The translations under genes and the position numbers were made by a program. This document shows positions 1 through 6,591 of a DNA stretch of 29,270 bases, piece after piece (positions within the stretch are counted from its first letter, which is position 1; every line of letters begins with the position of its first letter). This DNA is from a virus. The notes under the pieces were generated by a model. The model was not told the DNA's origin, did no database searches, and saw only the letters and a list, made by a program, of their open reading frames with translations. The stretch spans positions 1 through 29,270 of IMG/VR virus record IMGVR_UViG_3300009161_000167. One strand, 5' to 3'.

Positions 1-911
1 AATTGATGCGGGTACCAATGCGGTACACCTGCGGACAGGCACGCACGGGCGACACTTTTTTGTTGATGTCCCACGCTCCACGGGAACCACCTGTCACAAA
101 ATGTCTTGGGCATGTGGGCCTGAAGTAGTTCAACCGCCGGTGCCGGAATCAGGACAAATGCAACGCCGATGTACTTTTCCGTCTTGTGCTTTTCGAGCCG
201 ATATATCCAGTGCTCGCGTGACATGTCGCAATCTTGCGGGGTCATGGACAGCAGTTCTTTGGACCGCATCCCCGTCAAACGCTGCACCTGAATCGCGATC
301 TTGACACCGGCGGGAAGGTAGGGCAGGGCTAGTTCATACTGACTATCCGTGACCGGCTCCACGGGCGGATTGTCCACGGCACCCTCCCGCCCAGGTGCGA
401 TCGGCTTGACGGCTGCCAGCCGCTGCCACACGTCCGGCTCCACTAGATTCTCTTCAACCGCCCACTTAAAACACGCGATTATCTGGGTCGCTCGTTTGTT
501 GACTGATCTCCGCACGTGGCCTTTTTTGATCAGGCTCTTCCGGACCGCCTTTAGTTGTACCGGCCCAAACTCGCCAGCGAGCTTACTCCCATATAGATCA
601 GTGAGCGAGTCCACCGCATATCGCAAGTTGACGGCCTCGGTACGACCGTTCTTGTTCTGGCCGTAATAGGTGACGCAATGGGCCAAATACCTGATGCCCA
701 GCTCCATCACCGTTAGCGGCTGTGCAGGCACGACCTCAACGGGCCAGTCACCGGTCGCGTAGATAATTTCGCAGAACTCGTAAAACGCCTGGCGAGATTC
801 CGGCGAGTTGAACGCCCCAGGCAGATACTTATACACAGTGTTGAAATAGATTCTGGCGCGACCAGAACTATGTAACGTGTACTTGGGTATAGGGTTAGGT
901 GGGCGAGACAT
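1..911 (-). CDS. int: Tyrosine recombinase (phage integrase), 3' end cut by window
   Basis: An uninterrupted reading frame of 303 codons runs from ATG at 911 to the window edge. It would catalyse site-specific integration and excision of the phage. Residues about 70-170 look like the core-binding SAM-like domain. The catalytic domain follows, with the box I arginine R216 in TGMRSKEL and the beta-hairpin lysine K243 in HKT. The last readable residues, W-Y-P-H-Q, are where the box II H-x-x-R begins, so H/R, the last His/Trp and the nucleophilic Tyr lie outside the window. The HKT motif and the W-x-P-H-Q ending recall integrases common in planctomycetes (family knowledge). The RBS is weak (GGTGG five bases before ATG). 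It lies downstream of a - strand regulator and the tRNA-like segment. Family assignment is firm; the missing C-terminus cannot be judged. Confidence 0.92.
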   Translation of the reverse strand, partial: MSRPPNPIPKYTLHSSGRARIYFNTVYKYLPGAFNSPESRQAFYEFCEIIYATGDWPVEVVPAQPLTVMELGIRYLAHCVTYYGQNKNGRTEAVNLRYAVDSLTDLYGSKLAGEFGPVQLKAVRKSLIKKGHVRRSVNKRATQIIACFKWAVEENLVEPDVWQRLAAVKPIAPGREGAVDNPPVEPVTDSQYELALPYLPAGVKIAIQVQRLTGMRSKELLSMTPQDCDMSREHWIYRLEKHKTEKYIGVAFVLIPAPAVELLQAHMPKTFCDRWFPWSVGHQQKSVARACLSAGVPHWYPHQ

Positions 912-932
912 GTCGCCACCGTCGAAAATTCT

Positions 933-1010
933 CAACATTGTTGTCTAAGAAGTCCGGATAAGTTGAACACTTAACGTCTTGTCTTAAATGTCTTAATCCT
1001 AAAGACTTAG
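933..1010. repeat. Short repeats next to integrase, possible integrase arm sites
   Basis: TGTCTTAA occurs at 980-987 and 989-996, nine bases apart, with a related TGTCTAA at 942-948 and an inverted AGACTTAG at 1003-1010. A small palindrome, CAACATTGTTG, lies at 933-943. Short directly repeated sites close to int and to a tRNA-like segment are what lambda-type integrases use as arm sites. That role here is inference from position only. No convincing sigma70-type promoter for int is seen in 912-1015. Confidence 0.35.
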
Positions 1011-1015
1011 GCCAA

Positions 1016-1092
1016 TACACCCGGCACGATTTGAACGTGCGACCTTTTGCTCCGGAGATTTGCAAGAGGTTCGGTTCAATCCTTCTCGGTGT
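1016..1092 (-). other. tRNA-Arg(CCG)-like segment, candidate attachment site or degenerate tRNA
   Basis: On the - strand, 1016-1057 reads like the 3' half of a tRNA. The anticodon loop is CTCCGGA (anticodon CCG, Arg) and the variable loop AGGTC. The T stem is perfect, GCACG/CGTGC, around the loop TTCAAAT; then come CGGGTGT and a discriminator A. The 5' half is poor. ACACC at 1088-1092 can pair with GGTGT (five of seven acceptor pairs), AGG/CCT gives a three-pair D stem without the conserved GG, and the anticodon stem is only TTGC/GCAA around an 11-base loop. Total length is 77 bases. A good 3' half with a bad 5' half is typical of phage attP sites that rebuild a host tRNA. It could also be a decayed phage tRNA. 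Phage-like genes lie on both sides, which suits attP better than a prophage end. Confidence 0.45.
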
Positions 1093-1145
1093 GTAAGCCA
1101 TGTGTCACCAACGGATTGCGAGTTAGAGGGACGGGGACGGGTTAG

Positions 1146-1418
1146 TTAGCGGGCGATTGTAGAGTGCATCACTATCGTGGGCGACGATTCGCCTGACAGT
1201 TCAGCGAACCAGTTTGAATAAGCCTGGTCGCGTTTTGATTCAGACAAGACCAGAAATTCCTTGATTGCGGCCATCACGATTGCTGCGTGGCGTGGTCGTC
1301 GATTTCCGAACATCTGGTCAGTCATGCGTAATCTGGATATTTCCATATCAAGATCAGCTAGGATTTGAGGGGCAACCCGCAAATCCATCCGAGCGGATAG
1401 AACATCTGCTTTCGACAT
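1146..1418 (-). CDS. Small ribbon-helix-helix-like DNA-binding protein
   Basis: 90 residues. A strand-like N-terminal stretch (residues 9-17, ARMDLRVAP) is followed by two helices (about 18-32 and 43-58, the latter RHAAIVMAAIKEFLVL). This fits an Arc/CopG/MetJ-type ribbon-helix-helix regulator, though weakly. The start is decided by a very strong Shine-Dalgarno (AGGAGG, seven bases before ATG) and by a promoter with TTGACG/TATGAT at 1441-1469. It is transcribed away from the RHH gene at 1570 and towards int, so it is a candidate lysogeny or excision regulator. The function is inferred from fold and place; no close family is recognised. Confidence 0.72.
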   Translation of the reverse strand: MSKADVLSARMDLRVAPQILADLDMEISRLRMTDQMFGNRRPRHAAIVMAAIKEFLVLSESKRDQAYSNWFAELSGESSPTIVMHSTIAR

Positions 1419-1440
1419 CGGTACCTCCTTTCTTACTTAC

Positions 1441-1469
1441 ATCATATAGGTATACCGGCAAAACGTCAA
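1441..1469 (-). promoter_or_regulatory. sigma70-type promoter for the leftward regulator
   Basis: On the - strand, TTGACG (1469-1464) and TATGAT (1446-1441) are separated by exactly 17 bases, about 20 bases upstream of the Shine-Dalgarno of the 1146-1418 gene. Confidence 0.75.
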
Positions 1470-1478
1470 ATACGTTTT
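1460..1478. promoter_or_regulatory. Operator-like inverted repeat over the leftward -35 box
   Basis: AAAACG at 1460-1465 and CGTTTT at 1473-1478 form a dyad with a seven-base spacer. It covers the -35 hexamer of the leftward promoter and lies about 25 bases upstream of the rightward -35. A repressor bound here could switch the two divergent promoters. A second small palindrome, GGTATACC (1449-1456), sits in the spacer of the leftward promoter. The operator role is inference. Confidence 0.45.
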
Positions 1479-1502
1479 CCCGATATTCCTTCCTATTACT
1501 GA

Positions 1503-1531
1503 TTGACGGCAATTCGCAAATGGTGTATAAT
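1503..1531 (+). promoter_or_regulatory. Strong rightward early promoter
   Basis: TTGACG (1503-1508), a 17-base spacer and a perfect TATAAT (1526-1531), 38 bases before the ATG at 1570. The 34-base core from 1501 is repeated at 4760 with 29 of 34 matches, so the phage reuses this promoter for its second early operon. Confidence 0.85.
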
Positions 1532-1569
1532 CCGAAAGTGTCATGTAGTTTGTAACACAAAGGGAAACC

Positions 1570-1746
1570 ATGAAAAAAAAATCCACTGATGATAGTCGCA
1601 CTGAAGTTAGGCTACCTGCCCCGTTAAAAAGGGCTTTGCGGGTCTACTGTGCCCAAAACGACCTGAGCATTCAGGAGTGCGTGATCCATGCAATCAAGGG
1701 ACAAATCGAAACAGAGGTGTTGTGCGATGTCACCAACCAAACCTGA
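1570..1746 (+). CDS. Ribbon-helix-helix regulator, 58 aa
   Basis: First gene of the rightward early operon. It begins MKKKSTDDSRTEVRLPAPLK and continues with RALRVYCAQNDLSIQECVIHA. This is the classic Arc/CopG layout: one beta strand (TEVRLP), helix A (APLKRALRVYCAQND), a turn and helix B (SIQECVIHAIKGQIE). RHH proteins bind DNA as dimers through the paired strands. It faces the leftward regulator across the switch region, so it may be the early repressor or an arc/cro-like control protein (inference). AAGGGA lies just before the ATG. The gene is short and overlaps the next gene by 20 bases, so it is easy to miss. Confidence 0.75.
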   Translation: MKKKSTDDSRTEVRLPAPLKRALRVYCAQNDLSIQECVIHAIKGQIETEVLCDVTNQT

Positions 1747-1900
1747 TTTGATCTGGGAGCAACCGCTTGGTGTGGTTCGCGGCGAACTGAGCGAGCCAGA
1801 TCCGTGGATCGTTGATCCGCATGTAAAAGAAGAACGGGAAGCAATTCAAGCGGAGGGGCAACCCTCCGCACAAATAAGAGAGGTCAGGGCAGCAGGATGA
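1727..1900 (+). CDS. Small hypothetical early protein, 57 aa
   Basis: Start chosen at ATG 1727 (MSPTKPDLIWEQPLGVVRGE), because it has GAGG ten bases upstream and overlaps the RHH gene only slightly. The protein is acidic and polar, with no membrane segment, and ends four bases into the next gene (ATGA overlap), so translation is probably coupled to the nuclease. I do not recognise a family. Confidence 0.55.
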   Translation: MSPTKPDLIWEQPLGVVRGELSEPDPWIVDPHVKEEREAIQAEGQPSAQIREVRAAG

Positions 1901-2550
1901 ACGCGATACCGACGCACTACAACGGGATCAATTTCCGGTCTCGTCTTGAAGCGAAATGGGCAAGGTTTTTCGACCTGCTCGGGTGGCCATATGAATATGA
2001 GCCAATCGACCTTAACGGGTATATTCCGGACTTCGTTCTAAAGTTTGCAAAGATGCCGATCTACGTTGAAATCAAGCCGTCTATGACGGTCAAAGATCTG
2101 AAAAGCGACTGCCAGAAAGCTCGCCTAGCTACGCTCGGGAAAAGACTCCTTTGTCTTGGCGGATCTTGTGAGCTGCCAGACGAGTACACGGAGTTTGCAT
2201 TTGGAGTTCAGGCTGTAAGGTTGAATTTGTGCGACGAAGAGTACGCTAAATTGTGGATTGAAATATTTGGAAAGGGCAATCCAAATCATGAAGAGTGGGA
2301 CGTAAGCGACCCGTCAACTCAGATGTGTGTTATTGGACACATGGACGAATCAGAAATTCACAAATGTAAGGAATGCGGCCTGTTCTATCCGAATTGTGAT
2401 GGATACAGTTCTTGTCCAAATTGTGGATATCACAGTAAAGGCAGGTCTGTTGAAGAGTATTTGTCAGCGAAAGAACACGTGATGACAGCATGGAAAGAAG
2501 CGACAAACACTATTCAGTACAAGCGGATTTTTAAAGCCGGGAAGGACTAA
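1897..2550 (+). CDS. PD-(D/E)XK nuclease with C-terminal zinc cluster
   Basis: 217 residues. The N-terminus has the restriction-endonuclease fold seen in TnsA-like and other phage nucleases: E18 in SRLEAKWARFF, D45 in YIPDF and the E58-I-K60 pair in YVEIKPS. These are the metal-binding and catalytic residues of PD-(D/E)XK enzymes. A second part (about 155-180) carries C157, C160, C167, C173 and C176, a zinc-ribbon-like cluster probably for DNA or protein contact. It sits just before the primase-helicase, so a role in phage DNA processing is likely; host DNA attack is an alternative. Several lines in the second half have about 37-40% GC, clearly below neighbouring genes, which hints at separate acquisition. 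Confidence 0.78.
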   Translation: MNAIPTHYNGINFRSRLEAKWARFFDLLGWPYEYEPIDLNGYIPDFVLKFAKMPIYVEIKPSMTVKDLKSDCQKARLATLGKRLLCLGGSCELPDEYTEFAFGVQAVRLNLCDEEYAKLWIEIFGKGNPNHEEWDVSDPSTQMCVIGHMDESEIHKCKECGLFYPNCDGYSSCPNCGYHSKGRSVEEYLSAKEHVMTAWKEATNTIQYKRIFKAGKD

Positions 2551-2555
2551 TCACT

Positions 2556-4523
2556 ATGTCCTGGCCTGATTATTTCGACGCCTGCAAACGCAACGACACG
2601 TTTGCAGCGTTCGAGGCTTTAGCGGCAATTGGCGTCCTCCCAGTCGTGAACGGGGAGGACAAGAAGGGCAAGATCAAGCGGCCAATGGCTGCTGCCGGTG
2701 AGGCTTGGCAACACATCACGACTGATCAATGGCGTGAGCGTCTTATAGGATACCTCCAAAATGGTGTCCCTGTGGGGATCGGGTGCAAGCCGGTCGGTTA
2801 TCTTGTGGTCGATGTTGATCCGCTGGATAAGGATACGAGACGACTGCCGACCGCATGGAAGGAAGCGGCACAGTTCCTGTTCGGTTCTGACGACTGGCCT
2901 AGTTCGATGGTTGCCAAAACCGAGGGAGGTGCTCACGTCTGGTTCATTGTCACAGATTCAATTTTGGCGGCATGGGATCGGGGCGGAAAATTGAAGATTG
3001 AACTGCCATCAGGGGACGCGATAGAAATCTTTGTCGGCATAGCCGATTCAGGCAGTCAGGTGGCATGTGCTCCAAGTGACGGCAAGCGGATCTCCATCCC
3101 GATGCCACCGATACCACTGCCGGAATCGGCGGAACAGGCGATCTTGCGAGCACTCACACAGCCGGAAAAACCGAAGGTTGATCCTACCAGGGTGATTGGC
3201 AATGTTTCAAGCGATTTTGAATGGGCCAAAATCGCACTCAGTAAAGGTTACTTAGACACCCAGCTTTCAGATTATGACAAGTGGCTATCGGTCGGCATGG
3301 CACTCACTCACAAGTTTGGGGAAGACGGTGCGGAGTTGTGGGAGCAATGGTCAGCCAGGCACGACAAACACGTTGACGGCGAATGCTCGGTCAAGGTCAG
3401 ATCGTTCAAGCGGGTGGACGGTGATAAGCAGATTCGGTTCGGAAGTCTAATCCAGATCGCGAGGGCCAACGGAGCAGCTGCTCCGCAACAATCAATCGAG
3501 CCAGTGCCGATGGAAATGTTTGAGGGCATCCCAGACGCAACGAACGTAGCCGATATTCTGGCTTTGATGAAAGAGAGAACGTGGCTTTGGGGTGATCCGG
3601 AGACCAACGTGGGGTGGTTTGTCAAACGCGGTTTGCACTTGGTAGAGGGCAAGGAAGGTACGGGAAAGACACGATGGCTGATGGATCTGGCAAGACGCTG
3701 GTCGCTCGATTTGAAGTGGCCAGATGGCACAGAAATCACGATGGATACCGACTCCAAGATCCTGTTCGTTGCTGCCGATTCGCACTGGGATCAAGTGGCA
3801 ATGTGCAGCGAATCCTTTGGGATTGACCCAGAAAACGTGATATTCACCGGACCCAAAAACGACCCCTACGGATTCACAAATTTAGACGATCCCAAGACCA
3901 TCGCTATCATTCGCCTCTGGTGCGAACGATACAAGATCGGCATGGTGGTGATTGATACCCTGATGGCCGCGTCATCACGTCCATTGGTCGATCCGCAGGA
4001 AGTTGCCAAGATCGCTGCTCCACTGCGGGAACTTGCCCGTGACATGAACGTTGCCGTGGTACTTGTCGGACACCTGAATAGCCAGGGCGAAACTTGGGGG
4101 CGTGCGATGGGTCGAACCTGCGATCATGTGATCAGAATGGAAGCAGATGAGACAGATGAGCAGAACATCACGATCAAGTCTGTGAAAGCACGTTGGAACC
4201 GGTTCGCACTTCCGGTCATTCAGGGCCGGCAAAGCGAAACCGGCTGGGAGTATTCCACGACCGGTTCCGATAGCAACGATGAAAAGCAGGTTAAAGGGCG
4301 TGCCGGTGCAGAGATCGCTGTCAGGGCACACATCACCGCCTGTGGCAAAACAGCATGGGGAGAGATCCAAGACGAACTGACGGAACAGGGCCACGCCAAG
4401 AACACGATTGATCGGGCTTTGAAGTTTATGGTCGCCACATCAGTCCTGATGAAGTGGGAAGAACACTTCCCATCGGGCAAAAAATGTACCTTTTACGACT
4501 TCGAACCGGGTCAGTCCCAATAG
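2556..4523 (+). CDS. Prim-pol / RecA-type helicase fusion (replicative primase-helicase)
   Basis: 655 residues with three parts. Residues 1-190 form a bifunctional primase-polymerase domain, with the metal-binding D86-x-D88 in LVVDVDP and H127 in GGAHVWF. Residues about 210-305 resemble the PriCT-type primase C-terminal domain (WLSVGMAL, LWEQWSARHD). Residues about 345-560 are a RepA/DnaB-type helicase core: Walker A at 364-372 (EGKEGTGKT), Walker B VVIDT at 464-468 and a GHLN sensor motif at 505-508. The last 75 residues look like a winged helix. The protein could prime and unwind phage DNA by itself. The repeat-rich origin candidate begins inside its last codons and runs on behind it. No separate DNA polymerase gene is seen in this window. 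Confidence 0.9.
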   Translation: MSWPDYFDACKRNDTFAAFEALAAIGVLPVVNGEDKKGKIKRPMAAAGEAWQHITTDQWRERLIGYLQNGVPVGIGCKPVGYLVVDVDPLDKDTRRLPTAWKEAAQFLFGSDDWPSSMVAKTEGGAHVWFIVTDSILAAWDRGGKLKIELPSGDAIEIFVGIADSGSQVACAPSDGKRISIPMPPIPLPESAEQAILRALTQPEKPKVDPTRVIGNVSSDFEWAKIALSKGYLDTQLSDYDKWLSVGMALTHKFGEDGAELWEQWSARHDKHVDGECSVKVRSFKRVDGDKQIRFGSLIQIARANGAAAPQQSIEPVPMEMFEGIPDATNVADILALMKERTWLWGDPETNVGWFVKRGLHLVEGKEGTGKTRWLMDLARRWSLDLKWPDGTEITMDTDSKILFVAADSHWDQVAMCSESFGIDPENVIFTGPKNDPYGFTNLDDPKTIAIIRLWCERYKIGMVVIDTLMAASSRPLVDPQEVAKIAAPLRELARDMNVAVVLVGHLNSQGETWGRAMGRTCDHVIRMEADETDEQNITIKSVKARWNRFALPVIQGRQSETGWEYSTTGSDSNDEKQVKGRAGAEIAVRAHITACGKTAWGEIQDELTEQGHAKNTIDRALKFMVATSVLMKWEEHFPSGKKCTFYDFEPGQSQ

Positions 4524-4559
4524 TTAGTCCCAACTCCCAAGTTGGGTATATATATACCC
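4513..4559. other. Palindromes at the left edge of the putative origin
   Basis: Inverted copies of the iteron core (AGTCCCAA) lie at 4513-4520 and 4526-4533. CCCAACT (4529-4535) pairs perfectly with AGTTGGG (4540-4546) across a four-base loop. It is directly joined to a perfect 16-base palindrome, GGGTATATATATACCC, at 4544-4559. The two cannot form fully at the same time because they share GGG. An AT-only core flanked by GC arms melts easily. The first hairpin could also end transcription of the primase gene. Confidence 0.6.
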
Positions 4560-4567
4560 CAACACGT

Positions 4568-4705
4568 GGGACTAAGTAGCGTGGGACTAAGTTGGGACTA
4601 AGTTGGGACTACTTAAATTTAAGCGTTTCGTATTTTTTGGGAGTGGTTTGGGAGTGGTCCCAAGGTGGTTTGGGACTAAGTAGGTTGGGACTAACTTTGG
4701 GACTA
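4568..4705 (+). repeat. Iteron array, probable replication origin
   Basis: Seven copies of GGGACTA, four of them continuing as GGGACTAAGT, start at 4568, 4583, 4594, 4605, 4672, 4687 and 4699. Spacings are 15, 11, 11, 67, 15 and 12 bases, so the best copies recur about once per helical turn. In the 67-base gap lie a perfect palindrome, CTTAAATTTAAG (4612-4623), and two copies of TTGGGAGTGG eleven bases apart (4637, 4648), followed by an inverted TCCCAA. Iterons plus AT-rich palindromes beside an initiator/helicase gene are the usual layout of a theta-type phage or plasmid origin. No gene of normal size is seen between 4524 and 4865. Confidence 0.7.
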
Positions 4706-4726
4706 GAAATCAGGAGTCGGGTCGCC

Positions 4727-4765
4727 ATGAAAATAAAATCTAAAAATTCCGCACTTTGGGATTGA
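4727..4765 (+). CDS. Possible 12-codon leader peptide
   Basis: ATG at 4727 with AGGAG ten bases upstream encodes MKIKSKNSALWD. It lies between the iterons and the next promoter, and its stop codon falls on the -35 box at 4762. It is AT-rich and basic. It may be chance; only the good ribosome binding site argues for it. Confidence 0.2.
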   Translation: MKIKSKNSALWD

Positions 4766-4790
4766 CGGCAATTACGAAGTGGTGTATTAT
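4762..4790 (+). promoter_or_regulatory. Second early promoter, copy of the 1503 promoter
   Basis: TTGACG (4762-4767), 17-base spacer, TATTAT (4785-4790). The surrounding 34 bases match the promoter at 1501-1534 at 29 positions, including flanking bases outside the hexamers, which suggests common control as well as common strength. Two GTAAGTAA-type motifs follow at 4811-4842, before the gene at 4866. Confidence 0.78.
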
Positions 4791-4865
4791 CCGTATGTCG
4801 GATATGAAGTCAGTAAGTAAGTCATCCAGCCCAGTAAGTAACACTCTTCGCGGAGCACACCCACA

Positions 4866-5177
4866 ATGAACAGCACGTTAGATCAAGACCTATCCGCAGA
4901 CCACCAAGCCCGCCTGACGGCTGGCCTGCGTGAATACGACGACCAATGGATCGAGGGGCAACGCATGGCTCGTGAACTTCAGCAACGGTTTGAGTCGTCC
5001 CGCCAGCGTGAGGAAGAGCAAGACGCTCGACTTTTGGACACCGCTTTTCAGAGCGAGCAACGGTTACTCAACACGATCGAATCGGCCTTATTGGACGACG
5101 ATCACACGGCCAATCTGTCGCACGCCGCCGTGACCATCGCTCGGCTTCGCAGTCGGTTGACGGAGGTGACACGATGA
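4866..5177 (+). CDS. Hypothetical charged helical protein, 103 aa
   Basis: First gene of the operon driven from 4762. It is almost all helix and rich in Glu, Arg and Gln, with a likely coiled coil at about 30-75 (MARELQQRFESSRQREEEQ). No membrane segment or Cys/His cluster is present. GGAG lies ten bases before the ATG. It overlaps the next gene by four bases. The family is not recognised. Position between origin and ssDNA-binding protein suggests a replication accessory or regulatory role (inference). Confidence 0.7.
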   Translation: MNSTLDQDLSADHQARLTAGLREYDDQWIEGQRMARELQQRFESSRQREEEQDARLLDTAFQSEQRLLNTIESALLDDDHTANLSHAAVTIARLRSRLTEVTR

Positions 5178-5395
5178 ACACCATTCTCAACTATCTTGAC
5201 GACCGGACAAGCCGTCTAGTCATCCGCCAGGCAGAAGAAATCATCCGCCTCAAGAACCAGCTCACCACGCTGACGTGGGCGGCACACATCCCGTTGTCGC
5301 TAGCCGATGGCGAGGCAATGACCGCCTGTGATATCGGCGTGTTGCGATCCGAAGTAGAAGCCGCTGAAGACATGTTGGGAGGTGCCAAGCCATGA
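5174..5395 (+). CDS. Hypothetical small protein, 73 aa
   Basis: Coupled by ATGA overlaps to the genes on both sides. The first 35 residues are a charged helix (DDRTSRLVIRQAEEIIRLKN) that could be a coiled coil. The rest holds two more short amphipathic helices. No family is recognised; probably a partner of the neighbouring helical proteins. Confidence 0.62.
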   Translation: MNTILNYLDDRTSRLVIRQAEEIIRLKNQLTTLTWAAHIPLSLADGEAMTACDIGVLRSEVEAAEDMLGGAKP

Positions 5396-5727
5396 GCATT
5401 GAACTGATCGACGACACTGACACGGTTTTAGCTGAACTCAGCAGCAAGATTGTCCGGATCAGGACGCTTGAGCACTCGATCGAAAAGCGTGCCAAGTCGC
5501 GAACCGAGTCACTCAGTGAGGCTCGCGACAATTGCACGTGGCTCCGCAAGATCATCAAGACTGCCCAGGCTGGTCGTGATGCCGGCTGGCTCGAAAGCAT
5601 GCTCGGAGAGATCGAGTCGGAAGGCTTTATCGAAGAGCAATTAGTCGGCGTGCCCGAACACATTATCAACCACGCGATTGCACTGTGCAAACAGGCGATT
5701 GCCAACCAGACACCATCACTGGTGTGA
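5392..5727 (+). CDS. Hypothetical helical protein, 111 aa
   Basis: Third member of the coupled trio, starting on the stop codon of the gene before it. It is mostly helix, with basic and acidic patches (SSKIVRIRTLEHSIEKRAKS) and a more compact C-terminal third (EHIINHAIALCKQAIANQ). Its last base lies in a hairpin that may limit read-through to the ssDNA-binding protein gene. No family is recognised. Confidence 0.65.
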   Translation: MSIELIDDTDTVLAELSSKIVRIRTLEHSIEKRAKSRTESLSEARDNCTWLRKIIKTAQAGRDAGWLESMLGEIESEGFIEEQLVGVPEHIINHAIALCKQAIANQTPSLV

Positions 5728-5760
5728 CTCGCCAATGTTCGCTTGTTGGCCGTGGCGAGT
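5727..5760 (+). terminator. Stem-loop between early genes and ssDNA-binding protein gene
   Basis: ACTCGCCA (5727-5734) pairs with TGGCGAGT (5753-5760), eight perfect pairs with an 18-base loop. There is no U run, so it is a weak terminator at best. It may protect or separate transcripts. Confidence 0.35.
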
Positions 5761-5808
5761 TTACAACCGTTCCAAACAGATCACAAACGACACAAACGGA
5801 TCCAAATA

Positions 5809-6546
5809 ATGAGCACTGCAACCAAAACCGAATCAATTTACGGCAAGAAAACATGGACTCCACAAGGGGTTCTGAGCTATCCACACCTGTTTGAACCACG
5901 GGTGAACGAGTACAAAAACAACAAACTGTTTTACCAGGCCACCATCTTGGTGCCCAAAGTGGACATGTTTGAAGAGCTGGCCGCTGAAATGCAATCCATC
6001 AGCGAAAAGGCTTTCGGCCCATCGTATCGCAAACTGTCCACCCACTCGAACTGTGCTATCAAAGATGGGGACAAGTTGCTCGATAAAGAAGGGGTGCTTA
6101 AAACCAATCACCCTGAGGCTGGCTGTTGGGTGATATCCGCCAGCACCGGGTCGGCATTCCCGCCAAACGTGATTGACCGCAACGGTAGACCAATTACGGA
6201 TCACAACGCAATTTACGGCGGCTGTATCGGTCAACTGCTGGTGACACCAGCGACCTATCGAGTGACTAAGAATTTCGGAGTGTCACTGTACCTGGTCGCA
6301 TTTATGAAACTCGCTGACGGCGAAAGTTTCGGCGGCACATCAGGATTTAATCCGGTTTGCGATATGCCAGCGACGATCGAAGTTGCTGCCCACCTACGGG
6401 GCAGAATGCAGGTTCGCCCAGGCGGAATCGCGACACCCGTTGAAACTGATTCCGATCGGATCATGCGAACTCATTTTGATGCTACTCGCAACAACGGCCA
6501 CGCGGTTGACCAGTCAGACGATGGCACCGGCGATATCCCATTCTGA
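5809..6546 (+). CDS. ssb: DUF2815-type ssDNA-binding protein with SSB-like tail
   Basis: 245 residues from ATG 5809 (MSTATKTESIYGKKTWTPQG). It matches the DUF2815 pattern of phage single-strand binding proteins: an early SYPHLFEPR segment, a middle NVIDRNGRPITDHNAIYGGC segment, and GVSLYLVAFMKLADGESFGG towards the end. It should coat ssDNA during phage replication or recombination. The end is the notable part: an acidic stretch closing in SDDGTGDIPF, very like the D-I-P-F tip by which bacterial SSB recruits its partners. The RBS is poor. It stands alone between a hairpin and a strong terminator, so it is probably produced at its own level. Confidence 0.83.
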   Translation: MSTATKTESIYGKKTWTPQGVLSYPHLFEPRVNEYKNNKLFYQATILVPKVDMFEELAAEMQSISEKAFGPSYRKLSTHSNCAIKDGDKLLDKEGVLKTNHPEAGCWVISASTGSAFPPNVIDRNGRPITDHNAIYGGCIGQLLVTPATYRVTKNFGVSLYLVAFMKLADGESFGGTSGFNPVCDMPATIEVAAHLRGRMQVRPGGIATPVETDSDRIMRTHFDATRNNGHAVDQSDDGTGDIPF

Positions 6547-6561
6547 CCCCACGGACGGTCG

Positions 6562-6591
6562 CCCAGGCTGGTCATACGCAGCCAGCCTGGG
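6562..6591 (+). terminator. Intrinsic terminator after ssb
   Basis: CCCAGGCTGG (6562-6571) and CCAGCCTGGG (6582-6591) form ten perfect pairs around a ten-base loop, followed by ATTTTC. It lies 16 bases after the ssb stop codon. Confidence 0.7.

Noticed and set aside
101-666. Open frames on the + strand at 101-304 and 349-666
   Set aside because: They lie opposite the integrase, whose - strand frame is open across the whole region and carries real catalytic motifs.
4568-4705. CRISPR array
   Set aside because: Repeats are 7-10 bases at 11-15 base steps with no spacers of constant size and no cas genes.
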